64,000 nt of DNA, taken from Blasia pusilla (Eukaryota; Marchantiophyta; Marchantiopsida; Blasiales). Where the stretch lies: contig CM114273.1 of assembly GCA_050084515.1 (NCBI GenBank), forward strand, positions 38,936,001 to 39,000,000, given 5' to 3'. A model generated the notes under the pieces. It was not told where the DNA came from. It did not search any database and saw only the letters and a list, made by a program, of their open reading frames with translations. Position 1 is the stretch's first letter. The number at the start of each line of letters is the position of its first letter. The position numbers were made by a program, and so were the translations under genes. Below are positions 39,005 through 49,346 of the stretch, piece by piece.

Positions 39005-39781
39005 CTACGAAGGATGGAGCACTACGCGTACTCTACCATCCTCCCAAACCCTCAAAACATGTGTCCCCTTCCAACGGAACCATCTGGCCCGCTGTAGGAT
39101 CCGATCCCGCTCTCTAGCACCGACGGTGCTCGCAACGCTGCCAGTACGAAGGTACTCCAAGACTACTCCATCATCATGAATATCTCGACCATCTATCGTC
39201 TCCTCATTGGCCTCCGGATCCAAGGACTCTCCACTAGACCTCGCCATCCAAGTCTCCACACTCTGGCTCTCCAGAGCCAACATGCCTAAATAGGCTGACT
39301 TCTCATCACTCTCTCCATGCCATCGAGCTCCAATCGAATCTTGTTGACTCGGGCATGGGTTACGATTCAACCCATCTACATCTTGGTTGAGCGTACCAGG
39401 TCTATGTACCACCTGAAAATCATACTCCTGCAACAACAGAGCCCATCTTGCAAGCTTTCCTGTAAGCTTGTCGAACTCCATCAACCACTTCAGTGGTTGA
39501 TGATCAATGATGATGGTAAAGGGGTTGCCGAATAAGTAACACCTAAAATGCGCGACAGCCCACACTGCAGCCAAGCACTCACCCTCATACGAGGTGTACT
39601 TCGCCTCTGCAATGTTTTCCGAGCGGCTAGTGTAAGCCACCACAAACTCTCTACCCTCATCATCATGTTGGGTGAGCACCGCTCCAAGCCCCAACATGCT
39701 CCAACCTGTGTGCAACTGGAAAGGACGCCCCCTGATCGGTCTCCTCAAGATGGGCGCGGACGTCAACATATCCTTGAGCAA
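39005..39781 (-). pseudogene. Gypsy RNase H domain and tether
   Basis: Continues the reverse transcriptase frame after a TAG at 39782. The canonical gypsy RNase H motifs are visible: LGAVLTQHDDEGREFVVAYT, TSYEGECLAAVWAVAHFR and IIIDHQPLKWLM, and then the linker LLQEYDFQVVHRPGTLN..D..NRNP. The C-terminal part includes RWKGTHVLRV..VRVVLHP, which normally leads into the integrase zinc domain. An in-frame TAG at 39005 interrupts exactly there. Confidence 0.9.
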
Positions 39782-40837
39782 CTAAAATGCTCGCTCGTGC
39801 TCATCCCCCCAGTGCCACTCGTGATCTACCTTGGTCAGCAAGGTTAGCGGCTTCGCAATCGAACTGAATCCCTTGACGTACCGCCGATAGAAGTTCGCCA
39901 ATCCCATGAATGCGCGAACACGGCTCATATCTGTAGGGCGAGGAATGCGTGAGATAGCCTCTACCTTTGTCTGCTGAACACCAAGGCCCCCTGGGTATAT
40001 CATATGACCCAAGTACTCAATCTGGTCGTAGAAGAACTTGCACTTGCTTGGATGTAGCGTCAGCCTATATAATTGCAATCGTCAAAACACCTCTTCTAGC
40101 TGTCGCTCATGCTCCTCAACCGTGGCGCTAAAGACTACGATGTCATCAATATAACACCTAGCAAAATCCGGACCAGCCAAGATCCTATCCATGATCCTCT
40201 GAAACTCAGTTGGGGCGTTCTTTAACCCAAATGGTAAGAACCGCCACTGGTTCAAACAATCCTCCCCGTGAGGATCGATGCCCCAAAATACCGTCTTCTG
40301 CCTGTCCTCCAATCTGATACGCAGCTGATGGTATGCGGCTCGTAAATCCAATGAACTAAAAAACTTTGCATAACCAATCGCATCAAAGATCTCCTCAGGG
40401 GTGGGCATGGCATACCTATCGGACTTTGTCTGCCGATTGATAGGTCGATAATCCCCACACATCCGCCTATCCGTCCAGTTGCCATGCACATCCTTCTTGG
40501 CAGGCATGACAGTGGCAGATGCATACTCCCCATGCGACATCTCCACTAGTCTTGCTCCGACCAAGTCATGGATCCTACTTTGAATCAGAGCCCTCTCCAT
40601 ATCACTGGACATGTAGGGTCGTCGGAAGATCAGCGTATCACTCGACAACTCAATGCGGATCCCCGGTCCCTTCAGCGTACCCAAATCCTCCATGCTAAAC
40701 GCAAAGTAGCTCTTATAACTCACGAGGAACTGATGTATTCGGCACCGGTCTCCTCGTATCAACTTAGGGCCCATATCTGGCTCCCATGTATCCATCGTGA
40801 CTACAGTAGGACTCTCTGGCGCGGATATCGATGGTTG
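39782..40837 (-). pseudogene. Gypsy reverse transcriptase
   Basis: Reads in one frame from 40837 down to 39782 with one TGA near 40082. The RT blocks are clear: SATVMPAKKD, RMCGDYRPINRQT, FFSSLDLRAAYHQLRI, FWGIDPHG, FLPFGLKNAPTEFQRIMD, and the catalytic box YIDDIV (YIDD at 40142-40153). Downstream come LHPSKCKFF, IEYLGH and MGLANFYRRYVKGFSSIAKPL. All catalytic aspartates are kept. The frame is continuous with the end of the methyltransferase domain upstream except for a TAG at 40838, so the methyltransferase was part of the same Pol polyprotein. Confidence 0.95.
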
Positions 40838-41109
40838 CTATGGTGCAATCTCGTCTCGAACAACAACACTCGACCGCTCTCCTACAGCCAACTGCAAACT
40901 CTGATCTCCTCCACATGCAATGCACGGAACCACCCTCGATGCTATGGCTATCATCTCCTGGCGTACCTGCAAAACATCCCAAGAAGTCCAAGGGTGTCTC
41001 TCTCGATCTCCCCTGGTGTGTCGATCTCCTTGGGTCTCGCCCCTAGCCACTACCTCCACCGTCTTGGTAGGCATGGGGCTCACCAATGCAACCGTTGTGA
41101 TGTGTCGCA

Positions 41110-42425
41110 ATCTCATCCGACGCTGATCAGCCACTCCCAAGCTAAAGATCCATGTCAAGTAGTTCAGGTCCATTGCCTGACACAAGACATGGCGTCGAGA
41201 TGCCTCTGATACTCACGTAACTACCGTCACTATTGGGGGAAATCCCATCGCCCCCTCTCTCTTGTTGGCGTTGGGCTCCACCAACCTCTGAACTTGGTTC
41301 CCAAACCAAGCCAGGACCGGCCTCCTTGTATGCATAGGAAGCGGGAAAACTCAAAAACGTGGGAAAGGTTGCCCGCGGCCTGCCTACCCTATTGACCACA
41401 GTCAATGGTGGTCAATCATCTTGCCTCACTGCATGTGATCGATGACCTGCATCCATAATGCAATCCACTAACAAATGGGAGGGACGCTCCACTCTCGCAT
41501 ACGCCCTCCGTAACACCGCATGGGGCACCAAGTTGGTCCACCATAGAGGCGGGCGATGGGCTCTAGAACCTACACTCGCCGCATCTAAGAACACTGTTGG
41601 GCTGATCCATGCACGCACCTTATGAGCACTTGTCACCACCCGTGACCTGGAGTCTCCTAAGATGGGCACATTCTCCAGAATGTAAGCTAGAGAACGAGAC
41701 CGGTGCTCCTGCAACTACCGTAAGACCCTCAACATCTCCCAAAACAACATGGACCGAGTATCAGCCAACCCGCTGCCTCATCCAACACTCGATTGGCCCT
41801 CACATGGCCAACCTGAAATGACCAAATCAATGGTCGCTACCCGCTTTAAGTCCTGGGCCCCCAACAATGAAATAGCCCTCAGTAGGGAACTCTGGTATTC
41901 CTGTACCGCGGACGCAGACAATAAGTCAAGAAAACGTAGGCATAATTGCGCCACATGTTGTAGTGAGACGCGCCTCGCAACATCATCACTCTCCATATAC
42001 AAGTACTGTTGTACTCGCACTCATGCCTGCAAAACAACAACTAATCCCGTGCTAATCCCTCCAAAGAGATATAATACTCGAATACCCTCCTCCGGGGTAC
42101 AACACACAATGGGTGAGGTATCCAAGGATGTCATCGTAGCACTCCCTACTACCTCGGGTTCCTCAGACCCGTCATGCTCTGGAGCAAACGCCTCGCTCCA
42201 CGCAGTTTGCACGTGCTCTGCCAATCGTCGGAGCTCCTCAGTCGAGCCCCACAATGGCACCTCTCCTCCACGGAATGATGTGGCTACCATAACACTCCTC
42301 TCCATAGAAATGTCAAGAACGGGAGTATCCTCTACATGGACATGTCCCTCAATCACATCACTAGGCCAAGTGATAGCATTGCTAAGGTCGCCATCTCTCC
42401 TGGCCGTTGCTCGATCACTGCACAT
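41110..42425 (-). pseudogene. DNA cytosine-5 methyltransferase domain inside the gypsy Pol
   Basis: Read along the minus strand, the conserved C5-methyltransferase motifs appear in order. Motif I is VLYLFGGISTGL (about 42042-42077). Motif II/III is an acidic segment YLYMESDDVARR. Motif IV, with the catalytic Pro-Cys, is DLVISGWPCEGQS (Cys about 41802). Motif VI is YILENVPILGDSR (about 41675). Motif VIII is GSRAHRPPLWWTNL. A target-recognition-like stretch follows (VNRVGRPRATFPTFLSFPAS). Motif IX is MGFPP (41234-41248). Motif X is QAMDLNYLTW (about 41150-41180). The domain lies between protease and RT. It is broken by stops at about 42021, 41778, 41715, 41406 and 41214 and by a frameshift near 41250. 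The family fixes a methyl group from S-adenosylmethionine to cytosine C5. Which sequence context it used cannot be told. Confidence 0.9.
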
Positions 42426-43218
42426 GTAAATCGAACAGGTAATGAGCTAAGGCGTCCATCACCTGATTGCCATCCTGGTCTGTAGGATGCTGACTCTTCC
42501 CAGTAATCCAGGAAAACCCCATCGGGTATAACACTGCTCAACCAACCAAGACGTCGTAGGACTCTGCATCAGTCACTATCCCCTTGGCTCGCAACACAGA
42601 CTCATCTGTAGGATGTCCCAAGCGAATCCTCACCACGACCTCCTGTCGGATGATATACTGTATGGTACTCGCTCCACCCAATGATGTTTGTATCCGGAAT
42701 GGACAATGTTCCATATCGGCTCTCGTCAAGCCCAATCCTCTAAATGACGCTTTCCCCAACAACAGGGGTTACACTCCTGAATCCAACAAGACGCGTTGCG
42801 GACTAAAAGCTCTACCTCCGGGACGCACCAAGTGGAAGACCTCTCCTCGATTACCCCGCAACACAACACCAGGAGAAGCCATGGCATGCTCTATCGCGGG
42901 TCTAGCGGGCATCTCCGCCATCCTAGCAGCCGTAGCCTGCCATGAATCTGACGTGGACGGCCCGAGCATCCGCTCCAAGGGCAGGTCCATCACCTCCTCT
43001 ACAATCACCTCTGAACGTGATGCAAGAACTCCAACTCCACGCTCACATAGCGTAGCGGCCAGCCAAAAAGCCTCAGCGGGCGTACTTCCCAACGTCATAT
43101 AATCAGAAGCAGAAAATAAAGGAGCGCGGTACACAATGGTGGCCGCCCCTAACAACGTGCTCGACACATGCCTCTCCTGAGCATCAACAATAGGAGTCGT
43201 CGCACTCTCTTCTTCCAT
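42353..43218 (-). pseudogene. Gypsy aspartic protease
   Basis: The active-site segment RVLLDSGV lies at about 42772-42795, with Asp-Ser-Gly at 42775-42783. It is followed directly by a TAA and then PLLLGKASFRGLGL, as in retroviral-type proteases. Further down, YDVLVG (about 42538-42556) corresponds to the ILG-type flap/C-terminal motif. The frame then shifts into a GVFLDYWEESASYRPGW segment that leads to the methyltransferase. Catalytic Asp is kept; stops and at least two frameshifts are present. Confidence 0.75.
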
Positions 43219-43407
43219 CGCCGTCTGTGCCTACACACCAACAACATCACCAACTTTCCAGGAACTCTGATCAAGACCCATCGATGGGGTCCTCATCGCC
43301 TCAGACAACGTGAAAGACTGAGGAAGCCTTGTCTGTTTCCTGGCTTCCCCTCACTGTGGATCCAACTCTACGATTTCTCCTCACGTCACAACTGCGGCGG
43401 CCTCCAT

Positions 43408-44990
43408 CTAGGCAACCCCGCACATCCAACCATGATCCTCCATATCTCTAGTTGCTCCATATGATGTCGATGCCACGGATCCGGCGTCGGGTAATCTCAA
43501 TGCCATAGCAGTAATCTGCTCCTGTAGCTGATGTATCTGAGCAACCATCCTAGCCTCACGCCCGACATCTCCCTCGACGCGTCTAGGTGGTGGGACTCTA
43601 CCTCCTCCACCCTGTCGGGCAACTCCAGCTCTTCGTCCCCCAACTGGACCACCTGGTGCACGATCTCTAGGCCCACACGGACCGGCTACTCGCTTTGGTG
43701 CCCTCTCTAGCCCTCGGTCCGGACGTAACTCAGGATGAAAACTGTAACACCTGGTGTGTGTATGACCATAGCTCTGACAATAGTCACACTGATAACCTCC
43801 TGGTGCAACACCATCTCCTCCACCATGCTGAGGCACACGTCCATGACCCTGACGTGTGCAATCGCGCTGATGATGGGCTCCACCACATGACCAACAAGTA
43901 ATAGTAGGCGGTTGCTGCTAAGCCGTATATGAAGGCGCAGGTCTCTGTGGCACAGCCTCTCGGTACCCTCCTTGAACTCGTCATGCCACAGTCGACCTAT
44001 TTCGGAGTCCACGTTGCTGCACAGGTAGTGCAGACAATCGTGACTGCTCTCGCCCAGAACCCATGGTGGCTCAATGTTCTGGACGGTCCTAAAAACATCT
44101 CTCAACATAGGGGAGGTGTTCATAAGAAGCAGCCCCTCTCGCACCCGTGTCCGCAGGGTCCGATCCAGTATCGCGTACCATGACTGGATAGCGTGAGCCT
44201 TTGTCACCCCCTAAGTGACGTTGATCAACCGATGCAAGCGAGTGTAAGCCTCACGCAGACTCTCACCCGGGCGCCTCTGGAAGTCGTGGATGCTCCACAA
44301 CTTCTCCGTCCGTACCCCTTGGTAGCTCGCCCTCAACTCAACAAAGAACTCAACCATGGGGTTGAACCTGGGATGAACCTGACTAGACGGCGCAACTGCT
44401 CACGTGCAAGTGACCCCTCCTAAAATGTCTCTAGTGGAAGAGGAAGCAGCCTCTCCTGACTCCTCCTCCTCATCTGGGAACGGCTCCGTCCATGACACAT
44501 TATGTGGGTCATAGTAGAGCCTCCACGCCTCGATCTCACATGCATATCTCTGAGAGAACTCATGGTAATCGTCCATCGGTGCCCCCTCTAAATGTTGGAA
44601 CATACCGTTCCATGCTATAAACGGGTTGAACTCTCTAGAGTTCCTGGCCCATTGGGAGTCGCACCAACTCCTAAACTCTGCTATGAAATCGTGCAACTCA
44701 ATCATGCCTACTGCACCTGAAAACCTACGCGGTCCTCTACCCCGATCGTCTATCTCGTACGCCCAACTGGTAGGACCACTCACAATGTGTGGCGATGTGC
44801 TCAAAAACTCCTCTACACACTCCCCCTCGTCTGAAGATGACACAGAAAGAGATCGAGGTGGTCTCTTATGTGGAGACCCTTGAAACCTCGTACCACTCCG
44901 GGTAAACTCTCCAGAGCTACTCTCAGGTCCACTACCTCGCCTCTCAAAATCCTGAAAGGATGCTGTGATGGCCCTCGTGCCCCTCTCACA
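43408..44990 (-). pseudogene. Gypsy Gag with two CCHC zinc knuckles
   Basis: The N-terminal capsid part contains a retrotransposon-gag-type stretch: FNPMVEFFVELRASYQG, LWSIHDFQRRPGESLREAY and RLHRLIN. The C-terminal nucleocapsid part has CWSCGGAHHQRDC (CX2CX3HX4C, about 43862-43900) and a canonical CDYCQSYGHTHTRC (CX2CX4HX4C, about 43747-43788). Arg/Gly/Pro-rich sequence and a short coiled-coil-like MVAQIHQLQEQITAMALR follow. Stops at about 44400, 44208, 43918 and 43408 and a frameshift near 43975 break it. It is the RNA-packaging structural protein of the element. Confidence 0.85.
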
Positions 44991-46619
44991 CGATCACTCT
45001 CAACCTCATGATTTATCCCTCAATCACTCATCCCAAACATGTGGCACTCGATCTATACTCTCACTCCCCAAGACGTGTGAAGTGCATCAACAAGCAGCGT
45101 AGTGCGGCAAATCGACCAGGCTATCATCTCATCGACAACCTACCCTCAACTCCGGACATCCCACACAGGTCTATGTCCCCTAAACCACATACATAAATGA
45201 TGCTCTCAGCATCCACATACCCAATATCCCCAAATAAACTACCCAAATCCCAGAATCCCTCATGCGTGCAGGGTAAAGGACCAGAATGGGTAACCTGAAC
45301 ACATGTCGATGTCGCTCCTCAACAACTGCAAATCTCAACCCCAACTCCGTCGTGGAGACAACTACTCCAATCAGCAAGTCATACTCCTCCCGTAGTGACG
45401 CTGCTCAAAACTCCTCGATAGACAGTGAGGTTCCAACAGCGCGGTGCAGCGTTGCACGCGGCACGGCACGGCCCTCGATGGTGGGATGCGGCACTCGGCG
45501 GCATACCCTCCTCAATCAACAATAAACCCACACTCTGCTCCACAATAACGGTGCGACTCCGTGATCAAGGCGGTGCGGTGCGGCCACGAGCGGCACGGCA
45601 CGGCAATCGACGGAGTGTTGCGGCTACGAGCGTCATGGCACGATACTTGATCATCGTGAAGCAACTACCAATCACAACTTAGGAGCATGAAATGAAAACT
45701 CAAACACCATAACCGGAGGTCATTTGCCATCACTTGATGACGACGAATCTTCGATGACGGTGGCGGCCAAAATAAAGTACGTGGTGGCGACGCAAGTCAG
45801 AGAATCAACAAACGTCATCGAAGACCCTCCACTCCGTAATTGCGGCAATGGCAACCAAAGGGTGGACAACGGCCGAATGCGGCTCTGAGCAACGTTGGGC
45901 AACGGCAACGGTCGACGGTGGCCAGTGGAGGGTGGACCGTTGACGGTGACGGTTCATCGTTGATGGTGACGACGGACCGTCGACCGTTGACGATGACAGT
46001 TGACCGTCGAATGTGATGGTTGATCATTGATGGCAACTATGACGGCGACAGCTGCCGCCGGCGTGGCGGCTGATTTAGGGTTTGAAAAAATCAACCCTAC
46101 AAATCGCCTAGCAATGGCAATTTTGCAATATTGACCATAACTTTTTACTCGCAACTCCAAATTGCGCACCATTTTTGCAAAACTTGAACAACTTTAGGAT
46201 GTACGACAAAGTCAAAAAATATTTGGAATTGGGAATTCCAATAAAAATTGACAGGGACTATCGTAAGGCCCAATGTCTCTTTCTCCTACACAAAATTTGG
46301 CAGCGCTTCCGCGCTGATTTCTCCTAACCAAAATGTAAAACCTATAAGAATACAAATGAGCAAGCTACATGGTGCTCCCAAAATCATCGGCATGGGGCAA
46401 CCTGCCCCCATACTCAATCCCTATCAGAAATTGGGCAACGCTTCCGCGCGCCACTCTTCCAAACGAAAAAACGACAAATGCAAAGAACAATCAAAGCATC
46501 CCTTGCTCCGGTGAGCATCCCCATGAGCCGCTAAACAGGGAACACGGTCCCCAACCTGCAAAAATAGCGAGTGACCAACAAGTTCCCCATGAAGATCTCT
46601 CAATCTCTCATTCTCTCTT
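44991..46619 (-). other. Gypsy 5' untranslated/leader region with minisatellite-like sequence
   Basis: Lies between the 5' LTR core and Gag. It has no domain-bearing open frame. Two GC-rich degenerate stretches stand out: GGCACGGCACGG-type sequence at about 45430-45630 and a CGTTGACGGTGACGG-type tract at about 45890-46060. An xGGCAxCGCTTCCGCGC motif is repeated near 46300 and 46435. No primer-binding site complementary to a tRNA 3' end that I recognise follows the LTR. Confidence 0.5.
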
Positions 46620-47135
46620 TGTAAAGTAAGATCCAATCTCTCTCTACACCATCTCACACCATAGCTCTCAAAGGTGTGCACTTTCTCTCATGTCAAACCA
46701 AACCCACTCTCCTAATGAGAGGTTTGGGTTACCCTCACAAGGCAAGGGACCATAGCTCTGCCGCCTCATGCCAAGAGGTTCAACAAAGAGAGAATGAGAT
46801 CTCAAGCTCTCTCTCCTTCAGGTATACCCCTCCCCTCTCCCAAACTCTCTCCATGGTAACCTATTCTCCCAAGTCACCTCCTTGACTCTTGACCTGATGT
46901 AGGAGGTCAAGGGTCAGTTACCAAAAATAGAAAGTCGATCATATACTCAAAATGGTACTTACCTAAAATAGTATGTTCCTGAATATGGCTCCAAATGAGC
47001 CGAAACGAAGGGGAAACCTGCTCCCTCAGGTTTCCCGAGGCCTCAGAAAGTCATCCTCAACCTATTGAGCGTGTCCTCCACTACTCACAAATGCGCTCTA
47101 CTAGATCTTACCAATCTATCCTAAAAGACATGACA
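46620..47135 (-). repeat. Gypsy 5' LTR, core
   Basis: 516 bases with TG..CA ends, matched by 36913-37428. On the coding strand it lies upstream of Gag, hence the 5' LTR. By eye it differs from the other copy at about 30 positions, roughly two thirds transitions. Confidence 0.9.
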
Positions 47136-47960
47136 CATTCCACGCACAAGAGAGGGGAAAGCCATGTGAGTGAGTGATGTTGCAACGCCGGTGCATTGGA
47201 GAGCTCATTGGAGAGGCAAAATGGAAATTTACCAGGAAATAAATATTTTGAAATATCATGAATTCATGGTTGAATGTTATAAATAATGGTCATACGTGGC
47301 AAACCTAGGGTGAGAATCTATGTGCTTGGAAGTTTTTGGATTGGCTTTAATGGCATGTATTTTCTTTTCCACATGTAATAAGGACTATGTTTTAGGCAGA
47401 TCCGAAAAGTTACTCAAAATATTAGTGGTTGGCAATCTGAATCCAATTTGTCACAAGGGTTTTGAATCTCTTATGGTATGCACTTGAAAGTATTCCAACT
47501 TTCCTCAAGGTATGGGAGGGAAGGCATATGAATTCTGCAATAATCTTCACCAAGTCCATCTGCACGTTGAACGACAGTCATCGGACAATAGGGCCTTGTG
47601 TTTTTTTAATATAATAAGGAGTGAAAGCAGACCTTGCCTAAGGGAATATGGTGCTTTGATTTTAAATTATAGTGTGTACAGTGCAAGTTTAGGTGTATTT
47701 AAGTATGGACTTACCAACTATAGAAATATAATATGATGCAAGAAAACACAAGAGAATATAATCTATTTCTGTCCATAATGTTGTTCGAATATATGTGTTA
47801 TAGATAGATACACCAAATAATCTTGCAAGGATGCCGAGCCAAAAACCACAATAAAGCTCAAATATAGGTGATCTAAGAAAATATGGATTCGATGTAATAC
47901 TGAAGTAAGTTTTGCATTGATGTCCACAATCATAATCCACAATTGATCTTGGAAATAAAT
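47136..47960. other. Spacer, no gene recognised
   Basis: AT-rich sequence between the gypsy element and the next decayed open frame. Nothing was recognised on either strand. Confidence 0.4.
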
Positions 47961-48405
47961 TCAAGATTGACGAAGAATTGTCTCCCTAAACTTCTTGGGG
48001 CAAAGATCAAAGGACATGTTAGCACGTGTAAATTCCCAAGCACTACGATTCTGATCTAAATATTGGAGAACCTCTCTATTTGCCATTATCAATTGCAGGA
48101 TACTTTCATCTCTCAAAAGAGCTTTCACTTGTAGGACAAACTTCTCATTGATTTCTGGTAAACCATCGATGGTTTTTTCTAGAAGGGAACTTCTTAGCTT
48201 CTGTAGCAAAATTTGTTGATTCTAAAATCCCTTCACAATAGACTCCATAGTATTGCAAGCATATGAGATAACTTTCAACTTGGTTGACAACTTTTGCAAC
48301 TATGAGAATGTTCCCTTATGAGAGTTTTCGGCCTTATTCCCGGCAGGGCGTATGAAAATTTTCACAAATGAATCATCAAAGTTCTTATTCAAATCTGATA
48401 AAGAC
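47961..48405 (-). pseudogene. Unidentified decayed coding segment
   Basis: One minus-strand frame reads from an ATG at about 48405 (MSLSDLNKNFDDSFVKIF) to a stop at 47961, with only two internal stops over about 145 codons. The C-terminal 80 residues are uninterrupted and helix-prone. I do not recognise the family. The neighbourhood of MULE sequence suggests it may be an accessory or captured part of that transposon. Confidence 0.35.
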
Positions 48406-49346
48406 ATATTGGTAATAGATAATGGAGAGTAAAATTGTTGTGGATGGATTTCCTTTGGCATTTTCCAAAGTCTTGAAGTGATGTGTTGCCTCTAACGCCT
48501 TCATCCACTGCTTGTCCAAGTCCGGATGCTTGGCGGAGCTTGATGACAACTTCTATGATCCTCTTTCTTTAATCAATACTCTCCATGGTCACTGAAGAAA
48601 ATGGATATAATGAGACAAGAAGCAAAATTTTGGCCTGCCAACTTGCAAATGGAGGAGAGGAGCAAGATTTTAAGACTTTCCTCACCCACGTTCACCTTCA
48701 AGAACTACTTCACCCAATTTCTCCTTACTACATCTGATTCACTCCATTCAGATAACCCTATGGGCCTTTGGCCCAAAATTTATATTTCCTACCAAAAATC
48801 CTTGTTTAAGCGCAGGCATGGCCCTTCCACACAAGCCACACCAACCAAGCAAAATGACCACTCCCGACCAATACACCTTACAGTTTGAAAACTTGGCTCA
48901 TAAGGCCCTACACACGCCTTTAATAAAAAATATGCTCCAACCCTCTCTCGCAAGTTTGGAAGCCTAGGGCCGGCGGAGATGTTAGGGTAGGTTTCGCACA
49001 ACAACGCCGGGAAGATCGAGAAAGACAGAATGTTTACCTCAAATTCAAAAGGAAGGCATTCCATGAATCATTCAGTCATCGTGGTGGAGAACAAAAATCA
49101 ATCTTATTCACTATAAGCAAATGAATCCTTAATCTTGCACTGGCCATAGGCATACCTTCATACAAATGGGAAATTCCAATGATATTATGTGTAATTGCCA
49201 CCAACTACTCCGTTCGAATTGTTTAATATCGCTAACATTGCATGTCTTTCCAACTCAACTTGTGGGCCCAACTTCCTCTTTCTTGCTTTGGGTTTTGGAA
49301 AGCATGGTAACTTACTTGAAGTTTCCTCTTGTGATGGAGTCATTAC

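Larger units (their letters stand above)
36790..47135 (-). mobile_element. Degenerate Ty3/gypsy retrotransposon encoding a cytosine methyltransferase and a PHD finger
   Basis: The coding strand is minus. Terminal repeats of about 515 bases (46620-47135 as the 5' LTR, 36913-37428 in the 3' LTR) flank an internal region. In order this encodes Gag with zinc knuckles, an aspartic protease, a DNA cytosine-5 methyltransferase, reverse transcriptase, RNase H, integrase and a PHD finger. The RT-RNase H-integrase order places it in Ty3/gypsy (Metaviridae-like). A purine-rich tract (aactaggggggcg, minus strand, about 37559-37571) precedes the 3' LTR. I could not find a clear primer-binding site or target-site duplication. 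At least four frameshifts and about 18 nonsense codons show that this copy is inactive. By-eye LTR divergence is about 30 of 515 positions, so it is not recent. Confidence 0.93.

Noticed and set aside
41110-42425. A host or bacterial DNA methyltransferase gene into which the retrotransposon inserted.
   Set aside because: It lies between protease and RT, on the element's coding strand, and its C-terminal end is in frame with the RT, so it belongs to the element.
37745-44843. Stop codon reassignment or programmed readthrough to explain the in-frame stops in the gypsy polyprotein.
   Set aside because: All three stop codons occur at many positions together with frameshifts, and the neighbouring host genes use standard stops; ordinary decay is enough.
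45180-46172. Several short open frames in the gypsy leader.
   Set aside because: They alternate between strands over GC-rich repetitive sequence and carry no motif.
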